64,000 nucleotides of DNA from Devosia sp. Root436 (GCF_001426345.1 NZ_LMEM01000011.1:335643-399642), one strand, 5' to 3'. Shown: positions 9,554 through 18,724, counted from the stretch's first letter. The notes: a model not told the origin generated them from the letters alone. Program-made: numbers and translations.

Positions 9554-11464
9554 TCAGCCAGCCGCCTCGGGCACCCAGACGACCATGGAGCCCTGACCGC
9601 GATTGGCCCAGAGATAGTAGGGAATGGCGGTCAGGCTCGACCGGGATTCATGGGCCGGAGAGGTGCGGTAAAGGCCGGTCCAGGTGCTCTCGTCGATGGC
9701 GGTAGCGTCGGCCCTAAGGGCGACTATGCCATCGAAGAGGTCGGGGCGGCTTTCTGCGGTAATCTCGGCATCGCGCGGGAGCTTGAGGCGCTGCACCCGG
9801 CCGCCGGGATTGTCGGCTTCTTCAACGCAATAGACCAGCGGGCCCCGCTTCAGCGCCACGCGGCCGGCATCCATGATGACGCCGGGATGGGCATAGAGCC
9901 GGACCGGCGGCATGGGAAGATCGAGGGTGACGACGTCGCCCTTCGCCCAGACGCGGTGGATGGTGAGGTAACCGTTGACCGCCCCAGACTCATCCACTTT
10001 CCCGCCATTGACCCAGACCGTCGCGCCGGACGACCAGCCGGGAATGCGCAGCTTGAGATCGAAGGCGGCCGGGCTGGCCGGATCGACATGGATGGCGATG
10101 TCGCCCTTCCATGGATAGATCGAGACCTCGCGCAATGCGACGCTGGTGCCGGCGATTTCGACATTGGTGGCAATGCCGCCGTAAAGGTGGAAGGCGACAC
10201 CATCTTCGGCGACGGAGAGGAAATAGCCGCCCACCGACGCGACGAGGCGGCTGACATTCATGGTGCAGCAGGGGCAGGTATGCCAATCCCAGCGGGTTGG
10301 CGTGCCATTGCTTTCGAGCGGATTGGCGTAGAAATAATGCTCGCCATCACGGCTCAGGCCGCTGAGGGCGCCGTTGAACATGGCCAGTTCGAGGATGTCG
10401 CCATATTTGCCGTCGAGATCGAGATGCAGCATCTGCTGGGCCCAGAAGATCAGAGCCACCGAGGCGCAGGTTTCGGCATAGGCCGTCTGGTTAGGCAGGT
10501 CGAAATCATGAGTGAAGCCCTCATTATGCGCTGACGGACCCAGGCCCGCCGTCACATACATCTTGGTTTCCATCACATCGTCCCACAGCACCTCGCAGGC
10601 GCGCTTGAGGCCGGAATCGCCCAGCTTGGCGGCAAGGTCCGCCATGGCGGTGTAGAGATACATGGCACGCACGGCATGGCCGACCACCTTGTCCTGTTCG
10701 CGCACCGGCTTGTGGCTCTGTGAATATTCGTAGTTGGCGAAGACGTAGCGCTGGCGGCTGTCGCCGCCCTCCCGCGCCTCGCGTTCGATGTCGAAATAAT
10801 GCGGCTGGCGCCCGCGCTCGTTGATGAGATAGGCGACGAAATCGAGATGTTTCCTCTCGCCGGTCAGGGCGTGGAGCTTCATCAGCGCCAGCTCGATTTC
10901 CTCGTGCCCGTCATAGCCGCGCTTCTGGCCCGGCCCGGTGCCGAAGACCGAATAGATGTGGTCGAGATAGCGTTCCATGATGTCGAGGAAGCGGCGCCGG
11001 CCGGTGCTGCGGAAATAAGCGATGGCCCCTTCCAGCAGGTGGCCGGCATTATACATCTCGTGATTGTCGCGGAGGTTGGTCCAGCGGTTTTCCGGTTCGT
11101 GGCCGAGATACCAGCAGTTGAGATAGCCATCGGGCGCCTGGGCCTTTTCGAGATCGTCGATGGCGGCTTCGATCTTGGCTTCGATATCGGCATCGCGGCG
11201 ATGCGCCAGCGCGTAGCTTGCCGCCTCGATCCACTTGCCGACATCGCTGTCCCAGAACACCTGCACGGTGAAGCCGTTGGCATGGCGTGGAAAACGCAGC
11301 GGGGGCGTCGGGCTGGGCAGCTTGAGCGAGTCGAGGATGCCGTATTCGCCCAGCTTGCGGTGCTGGCTGGGCACAGTGCGGGTCAGCACGGTTTCGAGGC
11401 GCTCACGCCAGAACTGCCCCTCCAGCCTGACGTCGGGGAAGGGAACGGGGATGTAGTGTGACAT
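9554..11464 (-). CDS. Glycoside hydrolase family 127, beta-L-arabinofuranosidase-like
   Basis: A 636-residue cytoplasmic (no signal peptide) GH127 enzyme. The active-site set of the Bifidobacterium enzyme HypBA1 is recognisable with a constant offset: His263, candidate acid/base Glu315 (SAHNEGF), zinc ligands Glu331 and Cys333 (YAETCAS), and the CPCC segment at 397-400, giving the nucleophile Cys399 with Cys400. The length is also normal for the family. It is the last gene of a sugar ABC operon, eight bases after the ATPase gene, so it should hydrolyse the imported oligosaccharide inside the cell, probably one ending in beta-L-arabinofuranose. Residue equivalence rests on motif spacing from memory of the HypBA1 structure. 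About 200 bp between this operon's end and the next gene hold nothing recognisable. Confidence 0.9.
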   Translation of the reverse strand: MSHYIPVPFPDVRLEGQFWRERLETVLTRTVPSQHRKLGEYGILDSLKLPSPTPPLRFPRHANGFTVQVFWDSDVGKWIEAASYALAHRRDADIEAKIEAAIDDLEKAQAPDGYLNCWYLGHEPENRWTNLRDNHEMYNAGHLLEGAIAYFRSTGRRRFLDIMERYLDHIYSVFGTGPGQKRGYDGHEEIELALMKLHALTGERKHLDFVAYLINERGRQPHYFDIEREAREGGDSRQRYVFANYEYSQSHKPVREQDKVVGHAVRAMYLYTAMADLAAKLGDSGLKRACEVLWDDVMETKMYVTAGLGPSAHNEGFTHDFDLPNQTAYAETCASVALIFWAQQMLHLDLDGKYGDILELAMFNGALSGLSRDGEHYFYANPLESNGTPTRWDWHTCPCCTMNVSRLVASVGGYFLSVAEDGVAFHLYGGIATNVEIAGTSVALREVSIYPWKGDIAIHVDPASPAAFDLKLRIPGWSSGATVWVNGGKVDESGAVNGYLTIHRVWAKGDVVTLDLPMPPVRLYAHPGVIMDAGRVALKRGPLVYCVEEADNPGGRVQRLKLPRDAEITAESRPDLFDGIVALRADATAIDESTWTGLYRTSPAHESRSSLTAIPYYLWANRGQGSMVVWVPEAAG

Positions 11465-11472
11465 GGCGGGAG

Positions 11473-12534
11473 CTAGATCCTGGCGCTGGTTTCGGGATCG
11501 AAGAGGTGGATGCGGGCGGGGTCGATTTCGAGGCCGATGCGATCGCCGGACTTCAGCTCCGCCCGTTCGCTCTGCACCAGTTGCAAGGCGCCATCGGCGG
11601 AGGCCAGGTAGGTGGCCGATCCGGTGGATTCGATGGTGCCGACCTCGAGGTGGAAGCTGGCCGGTCCCTGTGCCATGCGCAGATGCTCGGGGCGCATGCC
11701 GGCAATGACCGCCCGGCCCGGCCCCGCCGGTACGGCGAGCGGGATTTGGCCTTCGCCAAGGCCATCAAGCGTCATGGCCTTGCCATCCGGAGTGACCGTG
11801 GCCGGCAGGAAGTTCATGGCCGGCGAGCCGATGAAGCCTGCAACGAACCGGTTGACGGGCTGGTCGTAGAGATCGAGGGGTCGGCCCTGCTGCTCGATGA
11901 TGCCATCGCGCATGACCACCACCCAGTCGGCCATGGTCATGGCCTCGATCTGGTCGTGGGTCACATAGACCGAGGTGGCGCCCAGCCGGTCATGCAGGGC
12001 GCGGATTTCCTTGCGCATCTGCACGCGCAGGGCGGCGTCGAGGTTGGACAAAGGTTCGTCGAACAGGAAGGCCTTGGGATTGCGGATGATGGCGCGCCCC
12101 ATGGCGACGCGCTGCCGCTGGCCGCCCGAGAGTTGCCTGGGATAGCGGCCAAGCAATTGTGACAGCCCGATCGTGGCGGCGACCTCGCCTGCCTTCTGGC
12201 GGGCCTCCACCTTGCCCACGCCATGCAGCCGCAGCGAATAGGTGAGATTCTCCTCCACCGTCATATGCGGGTAAAGCGCGTAAGACTGGAACACCATGGC
12301 GACATCGCGCCGCCGCGGCGGCACGCCGGTCATGGGTTGGCCGGCAATGGTGATCTCACCCGACGAGATGGTTTCAAGGCCTGCGATCGAGCGCAACAGG
12401 GTGGACTTGCCGCAGCCAGAGGGGCCTACCAATGCGACGAAGGTGCCTTTCTCGATGGCGAGGCTGACGCCTTTGAGGGCACGGAAGCTGCCATAGTATT
12501 TGTCGATGTTGCGCAGTTCGATCTGGGCGGTCAT
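11473..12534 (-). CDS. Sugar ABC transporter ATPase (MalK/UgpC type)
   Basis: A 353-residue ATPase with Walker [10 protein letters not shown] at residues 37-45, signature LSGGQRQRV, Walker B AFLFDEP and switch histidine in YVTHDQIEA. The C-terminal 120 residues form the MalK-type regulatory OB-fold (GMRPEHLRM, IGLEIDPARIHLFD). The ATG at 12534 overlaps the TGA of the upstream permease (ATGA). It powers the MalF/MalG-type pair immediately upstream. This is one of two MalK-type ATPases in the window, so each sugar importer carries its own. Confidence 0.94.
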   Translation of the reverse strand: MTAQIELRNIDKYYGSFRALKGVSLAIEKGTFVALVGPSGCGKSTLLRSIAGLETISSGEITIAGQPMTGVPPRRRDVAMVFQSYALYPHMTVEENLTYSLRLHGVGKVEARQKAGEVAATIGLSQLLGRYPRQLSGGQRQRVAMGRAIIRNPKAFLFDEPLSNLDAALRVQMRKEIRALHDRLGATSVYVTHDQIEAMTMADWVVVMRDGIIEQQGRPLDLYDQPVNRFVAGFIGSPAMNFLPATVTPDGKAMTLDGLGEGQIPLAVPAGPGRAVIAGMRPEHLRMAQGPASFHLEVGTIESTGSATYLASADGALQLVQSERAELKSGDRIGLEIDPARIHLFDPETSARI

Positions 12535-13358
12535 TTGAGGGCTCCCGAGGTCAGGCCGGCGACGATGCGCCGCTGCAGGATGACGAAGGCGGCCAGGATC
12601 GGCGTCACGTAGATCGCCGCATAGGCCATGATGGAATTCCAGTCGGTAGAATTGGGCCCGAGAAAGCCAGACAGGCCGACGCTGGCCGGCTGCAGGTTGG
12701 GATCCTGAATGATCGACTTGGAGTAGATATATTCGCCGAACGAACTCATGAAGGTGAGGATGGCGCAGACGAGGATGCCATTGCGCGCCAGCGGCAATAC
12801 GATGGTGAAGAACGCGCCGACGCGGGAATTGCCATCGACCAGCGCGGCTTCCTCCAATTCTCGCGGCACGCTCATGAAGGTCGCGCGCACCAGCACGACG
12901 AAGAAGGGCATGGCCTTGGCCGCTGCCGCCAGCACCACCGCAGTCCGGGGGTAGCTGAGGAGGCCGATCTGGTTGAACCCGACAAACAGTGGGGTCACCA
13001 TCACCGAAGCCGGCAGCACCTGCAGCATGAGCACGCAGAACAGGCCGATATCGATCCAGACATTGCGGTAGCGCGCCAGCACATACGCGCAACCGGTGCC
13101 CAGGATCACCGTGATCGCCGTGACGCCGGCGGCGATGATCACCGAATTGCTGAGGAAAACCGGCATGTTGCGGCGTGCCCAGACAGCCGGATAGACGCCC
13201 GGATCGGGCGCTACGGGCCAGAAGGTCGGCGGATTGGCAAAGATTTCCGAGCTGCCCTTGAGGCTGGTCACATACATCCAGTAGAGCGGGAACAGGTAGA
13301 CGGCAGCCAGCACCAGGGCGACGAGCAGCAGCAGCCAGGGGGTATAGGACCGGGTCAT
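12531..13358 (-). CDS. Sugar ABC permease, MalG type
   Basis: A 275-residue inner-membrane permease with about six helices and the MalG-type coupling loop LEEAALVDGNSRVGAFFTIVLP followed by a short C-terminal tail. It overlaps both neighbours by ATGA, at its start with the MalF-type gene and at its stop with the ATPase. It forms the transport channel with the product of 13355-14257 for the substrate processed by the GH127 enzyme. Confidence 0.93.
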   Translation of the reverse strand: MTRSYTPWLLLLVALVLAAVYLFPLYWMYVTSLKGSSEIFANPPTFWPVAPDPGVYPAVWARRNMPVFLSNSVIIAAGVTAITVILGTGCAYVLARYRNVWIDIGLFCVLMLQVLPASVMVTPLFVGFNQIGLLSYPRTAVVLAAAAKAMPFFVVLVRATFMSVPRELEEAALVDGNSRVGAFFTIVLPLARNGILVCAILTFMSSFGEYIYSKSIIQDPNLQPASVGLSGFLGPNSTDWNSIMAYAAIYVTPILAAFVILQRRIVAGLTSGALK

Positions 13359-14257
13359 CCGCGCACCTCGTGGCGGGTCGAGCGCACATAGATGATCGAG
13401 GCGAACAGCACGAGCACGAACATCATCACCGAAACGGTGGCGCCCTTGGCGAAGTCATAGAGCTGGAAACTCAGCTGCCAGGACCAGTAGCCGGCGACGT
13501 TGGAGGTGTTGGCCGGGCCGCCCTCGGTGAGCGCGGGAAAAAGGTCGAATTGCTGCAGGGTGCCGATCAGGCCAAGCGACAGCACCGCGCCGATGGTCGA
13601 GCGCATCATCGGCAGGGTGATGGTCCAGAAGCGCTGGAAGGCGTTGGCACCATCGAGCTCGGCCGCCTCGTAGAGGTCGCGCGGAATGGCGGCGAGGCCA
13701 ACCGAAAGCAGCAGCATGTTGAAAGCAAGGCCGAGCCAGATATTGGCGATGATGACGGCCCAGATGGAAAAGTTCGGGTCGGATTTCCAGACGACATTGG
13801 CCTGGATGATGCCGAGATTTTTGAGGATGACATTGAGCACGCCGAAATCGCCGGCGAGGATCCAGCTCCAGATGGCGCCGACCACGAGGCCCGGCATGAC
13901 CCAGGAGACCAGGAAGAGGCCGCGAATGGTGGCTGCACCGGGAAATTTCTGCGCAAAGAACAGCGCCAGGGCAAAGCCGAGCACGAATTGTCCGCTCATG
14001 GAGCCGAAAACGAAGATCAGCGTATTGCGCGTCACCAGCCAGAATTCGGGCTGCCGCACCACAGCGACATAGTTGTCGAAGCCGACAAAGGGCCGGAACA
14101 GTACGCCCAGGGTGAACATGTCCACCTGCTGGAAACTCATCAGCACGTTGTAGAGCAAAGGTGCGCCGGCCAGAGCGAGCAGGAAAAGCAGGGCTGCGCC
14201 GACCAGCAGGATATCAAATCCCACCCCGTCGCGCAGGGCGTTGAAAAATCGCGACAC
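13355..14257 (-). CDS. Sugar ABC permease, MalF type
   Basis: A 300-residue permease with six predicted helices. The coupling loop is YEAAELDGANAFQRFWTITLP, and the first helix follows a short cytoplasmic N-terminus. Its ATG at 14257 lies 66 bp after the binding-protein stop, with a hairpin in between, and its stop overlaps the MalG-type start. It is part of the GH127-linked importer. Confidence 0.93.
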   Translation of the reverse strand: MSRFFNALRDGVGFDILLVGAALLFLLALAGAPLLYNVLMSFQQVDMFTLGVLFRPFVGFDNYVAVVRQPEFWLVTRNTLIFVFGSMSGQFVLGFALALFFAQKFPGAATIRGLFLVSWVMPGLVVGAIWSWILAGDFGVLNVILKNLGIIQANVVWKSDPNFSIWAVIIANIWLGLAFNMLLLSVGLAAIPRDLYEAAELDGANAFQRFWTITLPMMRSTIGAVLSLGLIGTLQQFDLFPALTEGGPANTSNVAGYWSWQLSFQLYDFAKGATVSVMMFVLVLFASIIYVRSTRHEVRG

Positions 14258-14286
14258 CGGACCTCTCCATGCGATTGAAAGAAAGT

Positions 14287-14310
14287 CCGGCCGGAGCGAA
14301 CCCCGGCCGG
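14287..14310 (-). other. Hairpin between binding-protein and permease genes
   Basis: A perfect 8-bp stem of CCGGCCGG with an 8-base loop lies between the SBP stop at 14324 and the MalF-type start at 14257. Only short interrupted T-runs follow on the minus strand, so full termination is doubtful. It is placed like the hairpin at 7779-7801 and may set a higher dose of binding protein than permease. Confidence 0.55.
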
Positions 14311-14323
14311 CCAGTGGGGAGGA

Positions 14324-15550
14324 CTAGTTGAAGATGGTGTCGATGGTGGCCTGAGCCTGGTTCAGCGCGTCCATGGACGACATCTGACCGGTCAGGGCCT
14401 GCTGCATGGCGTCATAGATAGCCTTGGAAATCTTCTGCCAATCCGGGTGGGGACCACGCGGATTGGCATATTGCAGCTGTTCCTGGAACACCTTGAGGGC
14501 GGCATCCTTTTTCTCGACGCCAGTCACCGGCAGCGCAATATCGCCGCGGGCCGGCAGGTTGCCGAATTCGGGGAACAGGCGATCTTCCTGACTCACGTAA
14601 TATTCGAGCAGGCGGAAGGCCTCATCGGGATGCTGGGTGGTCGACATGATGCCCCAGTTGAACCCCCCCAGGGCCGAGGAGCGTTCGCCGCCTTCGGTGA
14701 TGGTAGGCAGCAGCGCCACGCCCCAGTCGAACTTGGCATCCTCGACCATGCGGTCGATTTCCCAGGGGCCGGAGATGGCCATGGCGGCATTGCCGGCATT
14801 GAAGGTGCCGGTGGAATCCCACTGGCCCAGGCTCAGCACGTCGCGCGAGGCCCAGCCGTTATCGATCATCTCTTTCCAGAGATCGAGCACCTGGGCGGCG
14901 CCTTCGGTATTGACCTTGTTGGCGTCGCCGCCGGACATCTGGATGATCGGCAGGAACTGGAAGGTGCCTTCCTCGCCAGCACGGGCGGAGAAAGTGGCGC
15001 CATAGACATTGTGGGTCGGGTCGGTGAGCTTTTCGGCATAGTCGACCACCTGCGCCCAGGTGGTGGGCGGCTCGGTGAGGCCGGCGGCGGCAAACATGTC
15101 CTTGTTGTAGAAGATGCCGATCGTGTCGGTATATTTGGGCAGGCCGAACAGCTTGCCATCCCAGGTCACCGAGTTCAGCGGGCCCTGAAAATACTCCGCC
15201 TTGCCGATGATATCGGAATTGGCGACGCGGTCGGTGATGTCGAGCATGGCGCCGCGCGACGAGAACAGCGCGAAGTCCGGATTGTCGAAGGAGACGATGT
15301 CGGGGGCATTGCCGGTGGCAAAGGCGCGCAGCGTCTCGTTCACCAGTTCATCGAACGGGATATAGCGGTACTCGACCACGATATCGTCATTGGCATCGTC
15401 GAATTCCTTGGAGAAGGTATCGGCGATGCCGGGGCGGTCATTGCCATCGATGGACCAGACCTTGAGCGTCACCTGCGCAGAGGCCGGGGTCGCTGCGACC
15501 AATGCGCCGACAGCGAGACCGGCCAATAGACCGAGCTTAACAAACTGCAT
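14324..15550 (-). CDS. Sugar ABC transporter substrate-binding protein (family 1)
   Basis: A 408-residue extracellular solute-binding protein. The signal peptide is roughly MQFVKLGLLAGLAVGALVAA plus TPASAQ, with cleavage after ASA near residue 26. The mature part has the family-1 pattern (NAPDIVSFDNPDFALFSSRG, GLPKYTDTIGIFYNKDMF, AMAISGPWEIDRM). The ATG at 15550 has AGGGAGGA upstream. It begins a minus-strand run of SBP, two permeases, ATPase and GH127 hydrolase, which points to an L-arabinofuranosyl oligosaccharide as ligand (inference from the hydrolase). Confidence 0.93.
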   Translation of the reverse strand: MQFVKLGLLAGLAVGALVAATPASAQVTLKVWSIDGNDRPGIADTFSKEFDDANDDIVVEYRYIPFDELVNETLRAFATGNAPDIVSFDNPDFALFSSRGAMLDITDRVANSDIIGKAEYFQGPLNSVTWDGKLFGLPKYTDTIGIFYNKDMFAAAGLTEPPTTWAQVVDYAEKLTDPTHNVYGATFSARAGEEGTFQFLPIIQMSGGDANKVNTEGAAQVLDLWKEMIDNGWASRDVLSLGQWDSTGTFNAGNAAMAISGPWEIDRMVEDAKFDWGVALLPTITEGGERSSALGGFNWGIMSTTQHPDEAFRLLEYYVSQEDRLFPEFGNLPARGDIALPVTGVEKKDAALKVFQEQLQYANPRGPHPDWQKISKAIYDAMQQALTGQMSSMDALNQAQATIDTIFN

Positions 15551-15622
15551 TATATCCTCCCTTGCGGCCCTCGGGCCGCGATCCATGCCGCTTGGGTTCC
15601 TCTTCCCTTGCGGCCTTTCCTC

Positions 15623-15655
15623 GCTGCCGCAGGCGGTTGCAACGCCTGCGGCAGC
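15623..15655 (-). terminator. Strong hairpin after the LacI gene
   Basis: A perfect 13-bp stem (GCTGCCGCAGGCG / CGCCTGCGGCAGC) with a 7-base loop begins five bases past the stop of the LacI gene at 15660 and precedes the binding-protein gene. No T-run follows, so it is either a weak terminator or an mRNA 3-prime stabiliser separating regulator from transporter expression. Confidence 0.5.
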
Positions 15656-15659
15656 ACCC

Positions 15660-16715
15660 TTAAATCTCCTGGGGCGCCTCTCCCTTGTCGCTGGGGGCGA
15701 TAGCATCGCCGCCGCAGGATTGGCGCACCACGAGCTTGCATGGCAGCTTGCGGACGCCCGGCTCGACCGGCTTGCCTTCGGCAAGCTCGAGGATCAGGCG
15801 TCCGGCCTCGCGGCCAAGTTCCTTGAGATTCATGTCCACGGTGGTCAGCGGCGGGCGGGTGGCGGCTGCCACGATCTCCCAATTGTCGAAGCCGATGACC
15901 GAAACATCCTCCGGCACGGCCACGCCCCGTTCGCGCAACGCATCGACCACGCCGCGGGCGATCTGGTCATTGCCGCAGAAGATGGCGTCGGGGCGCGGGG
16001 CCCCGGACGACCAGAATTGCGCCACGGCCTCGTGGCCCCAGGCTTCGGACCATGTTCCGTAAAGAATGGCAGCCCCTGCCCCTGCCGCAGCGCTGAAGGC
16101 GCGGGCGCGCGCCGTGACCGAGGCGAAGCTCTGTGGCCCGGTGATATGGACAAGGCGCTGACGCCCCTTGCCTAACAGCCATTCCGTTGCCTCGCGCGCG
16201 CCCTGTGCGTCGTCGGAGACCAGGGTGACGGCGTCGTCGGGGCCCTCGGTGAAGGCATAGACGACCGGCACCGGCAGGCCGGACAAATCCACCGGCAGGC
16301 GGCGGTCGATACGCTTGCCGGTGGCGATGATGCCATCGACCTGCTTGTCGAGCATGGCGTCGACATGGAGCCTGGCCAGCGCCGCATCGTCCTCGATGCC
16401 GCAGAGGAAAACCGAAACGCCCTCGTCCACCAGGGCTTCCGATATTCCGGCCATCACCGGCAGGGTGAAGCGGCCATAGGTGTCGTTGGTCAGCAGACCG
16501 ACGGTGAAACTGCGGTGCTGGGTGAGGGCTCGCGCCATGGCATTGGGGCGAAAACCGAGTGAAGCGGCCGTCTGCTTGACGCGCTGGCGGGTCGCCTCGG
16601 TCATGCGGCCGGTGTCGTTGAGGGCTTTCGAGGCCGTGGCAACGCTGACGCCGGCGACGCGGGCGACGTCGTAGATGCGGATGCGTTCTGCCTTGACCAC
16701 GTCGGCGTACCTCAA
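15660..16715 (-). CDS. LacI-family repressor of the GH127/ABC operon
   Basis: A 351-residue LacI-family protein. The HTH is at residues about 12-35 (IRIYDVARVAGVSVATASKAL), followed by the hinge region FRPNAMARALTQHRS and a sugar-binding effector domain. It lies directly upstream of, and in the same direction as, the importer/hydrolase genes, with an imperfect palindrome (16738-16755) just before its start that is probably its own operator. A likely effector is arabinose or an arabino-oligosaccharide, inferred only from the GH127 gene. Confidence 0.9.
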   Translation of the reverse strand: MRYADVVKAERIRIYDVARVAGVSVATASKALNDTGRMTEATRQRVKQTAASLGFRPNAMARALTQHRSFTVGLLTNDTYGRFTLPVMAGISEALVDEGVSVFLCGIEDDAALARLHVDAMLDKQVDGIIATGKRIDRRLPVDLSGLPVPVVYAFTEGPDDAVTLVSDDAQGAREATEWLLGKGRQRLVHITGPQSFASVTARARAFSAAAGAGAAILYGTWSEAWGHEAVAQFWSSGAPRPDAIFCGNDQIARGVVDALRERGVAVPEDVSVIGFDNWEIVAAATRPPLTTVDMNLKELGREAGRLILELAEGKPVEPGVRKLPCKLVVRQSCGGDAIAPSDKGEAPQEI

Positions 16716-16737
16716 AGGAAAACCCTTTTCTCAGGTT

Positions 16738-16755
16738 TGATAAAACGGTTTCTCA
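16738..16755. promoter_or_regulatory. Imperfect palindrome, likely LacI-type operator
   Basis: TGATAAAACGGTTTCTCA matches its own reverse complement at 14 of 18 positions and has the central CG and flanking A/T runs usual for LacI-family operators. It lies 23 bases upstream of the LacI start at 16715 and between it and the end of the isomerase gene, so autoregulation is likely. Confidence 0.55.
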
Positions 16756-16775
16756 CGACTCGTCAATAGTCATAC

Positions 16776-17678
16776 TTATCCTGTTATGGCTACGTGATCG
16801 CCACCACGGGCCGCCTTGAGATGGTTCAACGCGCGAATCTGGCCGGTCATTTCCAGCGCGTCGCGATAGACCGGATCATGCCAGCCTTCGATATCGATGG
16901 AGCCCGACCAGCCGGCCAGGCGCAGCTCGGAAATGACGTCGGTCCAGTTGCTGTCGCCGAAGCCCGGCGTGCGCATGAAGACAAATTTTTCCTTGCCGAA
17001 GACGCCATGATCGCGGATCACGTCCCAGCGGACGGTGGCGTCCTTGCCGTGCACGTGGAAGAATTTATGGGCCCACTTGCGGATCTGCGGCAGCGGGTCG
17101 ATGAGATAGACCATCTGGTGGCAGGGCTCCCATTCGAGCCCGATATTGTCGTCCGGCGTCTCGTTGAACATCAGCTCCCAGGCATCGGGATTGTGCGCGA
17201 TGTTCCAGTCGCCACTCTGCCAGTTGCCGTCCATGGCGCAGTTTTCAAAGGCGATGCGCACGCCCTTGTCGGCGGCGCGTTTCGCCAGCTCCGACCACAC
17301 TTTGCGATATTGCGGCAGGCTGTCGGTCAGCGGCTTGTTGCGGATGCGGCCAGTAAAGCCGGCGACGCAGGTGGCGCCGAAATGGTGGGCATTGTCGATG
17401 CAGTCCTTCCAGCCCTGCAGGGTCTGGCGATCCATCTCCTGGTCCTCGAGCGGATTGCCGAACATGCCCAGGGTGGAAATGGTGATGTCGCGATTGCCGA
17501 TGGCTTCGAGGCTGCGCTTGCCCAGCTCGGCAAGGTCCTGGCCATTGGTAGTCTGCCAGAAGAAAGGCTCGAAGCTCTCAAAGCCCAGATCGGCGATCTC
17601 GGCGATGCGCTCGGCGGACTTGCCGGCCGAAGCGCTGACCATGGTGCCGATGCGGATGGATTTGGCGGGATCGCTCAC
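16776..17678 (-). CDS. Sugar phosphate isomerase/epimerase family TIM-barrel protein
   Basis: A 300-residue xylose-isomerase-like TIM-barrel protein. Visible features are IRIGTMVSASAGKSAERIAE at the first strand, IAFENCAM with the metal-ligand glutamate, GLEWEPCHQ, KFFHVHGKDA (His/Asp ligands) and IDIEGWHDP with a further glutamate. The GTG at 17678 is used because a GAGG site precedes it and homologous folds begin here. It follows the Gfo/Idh/MocA gene by 11 bp and forms a two-gene operon with it, a pairing common in inositol and unusual-sugar catabolism. The substrate is not known. Confidence 0.86.
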   Translation of the reverse strand: MSDPAKSIRIGTMVSASAGKSAERIAEIADLGFESFEPFFWQTTNGQDLAELGKRSLEAIGNRDITISTLGMFGNPLEDQEMDRQTLQGWKDCIDNAHHFGATCVAGFTGRIRNKPLTDSLPQYRKVWSELAKRAADKGVRIAFENCAMDGNWQSGDWNIAHNPDAWELMFNETPDDNIGLEWEPCHQMVYLIDPLPQIRKWAHKFFHVHGKDATVRWDVIRDHGVFGKEKFVFMRTPGFGDSNWTDVISELRLAGWSGSIDIEGWHDPVYRDALEMTGQIRALNHLKAARGGDHVAITG

Positions 17679-17689
17679 GTTGAAATTCC

Positions 17690-18724
17690 TCAAACTGCAA
17701 TGGATACGCGCCGGCCCGTGCGCGCGCTTTCGATGGCGGCAAAGACCATGGCGAGGCTGTGGATATTGTCGCTGCCGACGGTCTCGGGCGGGCGCCCCGT
17801 CTCGATGGCGGCGAGAAAATCGGCGATGACGCTGGCATGACCATGCGTCTGGTCCGCATCGAGCGGGGGCGGCACGTCGATGGCCTTGAGATCGCGAAAG
17901 AAGCCACTGTCGCCATCGACGATGCGGGCCTCGAAACGGTCCTCGCCGTCCCAGAGCAGCGTGCCCTTGCTGCCGATGACGCGCCAGGCGCTCTCCCAGC
18001 TGGTATTGGCACCCTCGGCGCACCAGGAGCCGCGATAGTTGAAGACCATGCCGCCCTCGAACTCGAAAATGGCATTGGCCGCGGCGCCCTGGCGATACCA
18101 TGAGCCGCGCGGATTGGTTTCGAGGCAATAGACGGCCTGGGGCGCCTTGCCGGCCATGAAGCGGGCAGCGTCCAGCGTGTGGATGGCCATGTCCAGCAGC
18201 AGCACATGGTCCATGTCCTCGCGGAAGCCGCCGAAATGGGCGCCGATGAAGAAATCGCAGTTGAGGCCGGTGATCTCGCCCAGCACGCCGCTTTCGATGA
18301 GCCGGCGGATGCGGCGGACACCGGCGACAAAGCGGCGGTTCTGCACGACGGCATGCAGGCGGCCGGCGGCGGCGGCCTGGGCAATCATCGCCCTACCCTC
18401 GTCGATGCTGGCCGCCATGGGCTTTTCGCTGAGGACATGACAGCCGTGGCGCAGGCCGGTCTCAACCACGCCGGCGCGAGCAGCGGGAACGACCACGTCG
18501 AACAGCAGGTCGGGCCCGGTCTGGGTGAGGATCGCGTCGAGGTCGGTGCCGATGGCAATGCCGGAGAGGCCGAATTCATCGGCGCGCGCCTCGGCAGTGG
18601 CAAGATCGAGATCGACCAGCCCGACCACCTGCACCTTGCCTGCGAGCAGGGGATGGGTGGCGATGGCGGTCAGCCAGCCCCTGGACATGCTGCCGCAACC
18701 GGCCAGCGCTGCCGTGAAAATCAA
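17690..18724 (-). CDS. Gfo/Idh/MocA-family NAD(P)-dependent oxidoreductase
   Basis: A 344-residue oxidoreductase. The N-terminal Rossmann motif is AGCGSMSRGW at residues 8-17, the catalytic EKP occurs in HVLSEKPMAAS near residue 100, and the C-terminal alpha/beta domain has DHVLLLDMAIHTLDAARF, where the aspartate and histidine complete the active site. It probably oxidises a sugar or cyclitol hydroxyl using NAD. It is the first gene of a two-gene operon facing a LacI gene, with two perfect operators in the 166-bp divergent space, so this LacI protein very probably controls it. Confidence 0.9.
   Translation of the reverse strand: MIFTAALAGCGSMSRGWLTAIATHPLLAGKVQVVGLVDLDLATAEARADEFGLSGIAIGTDLDAILTQTGPDLLFDVVVPAARAGVVETGLRHGCHVLSEKPMAASIDEGRAMIAQAAAAGRLHAVVQNRRFVAGVRRIRRLIESGVLGEITGLNCDFFIGAHFGGFREDMDHVLLLDMAIHTLDAARFMAGKAPQAVYCLETNPRGSWYRQGAAANAIFEFEGGMVFNYRGSWCAEGANTSWESAWRVIGSKGTLLWDGEDRFEARIVDGDSGFFRDLKAIDVPPPLDADQTHGHASVIADFLAAIETGRPPETVGSDNIHSLAMVFAAIESARTGRRVSIAV

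Noticed and set aside
18141..18290. Search for CRISPR-like regular short repeats and integrase-linked att sites across the window
   Set aside because: No regularly spaced identical repeats and no direct repeats at tRNA-Ser or at the island edges were seen by eye.
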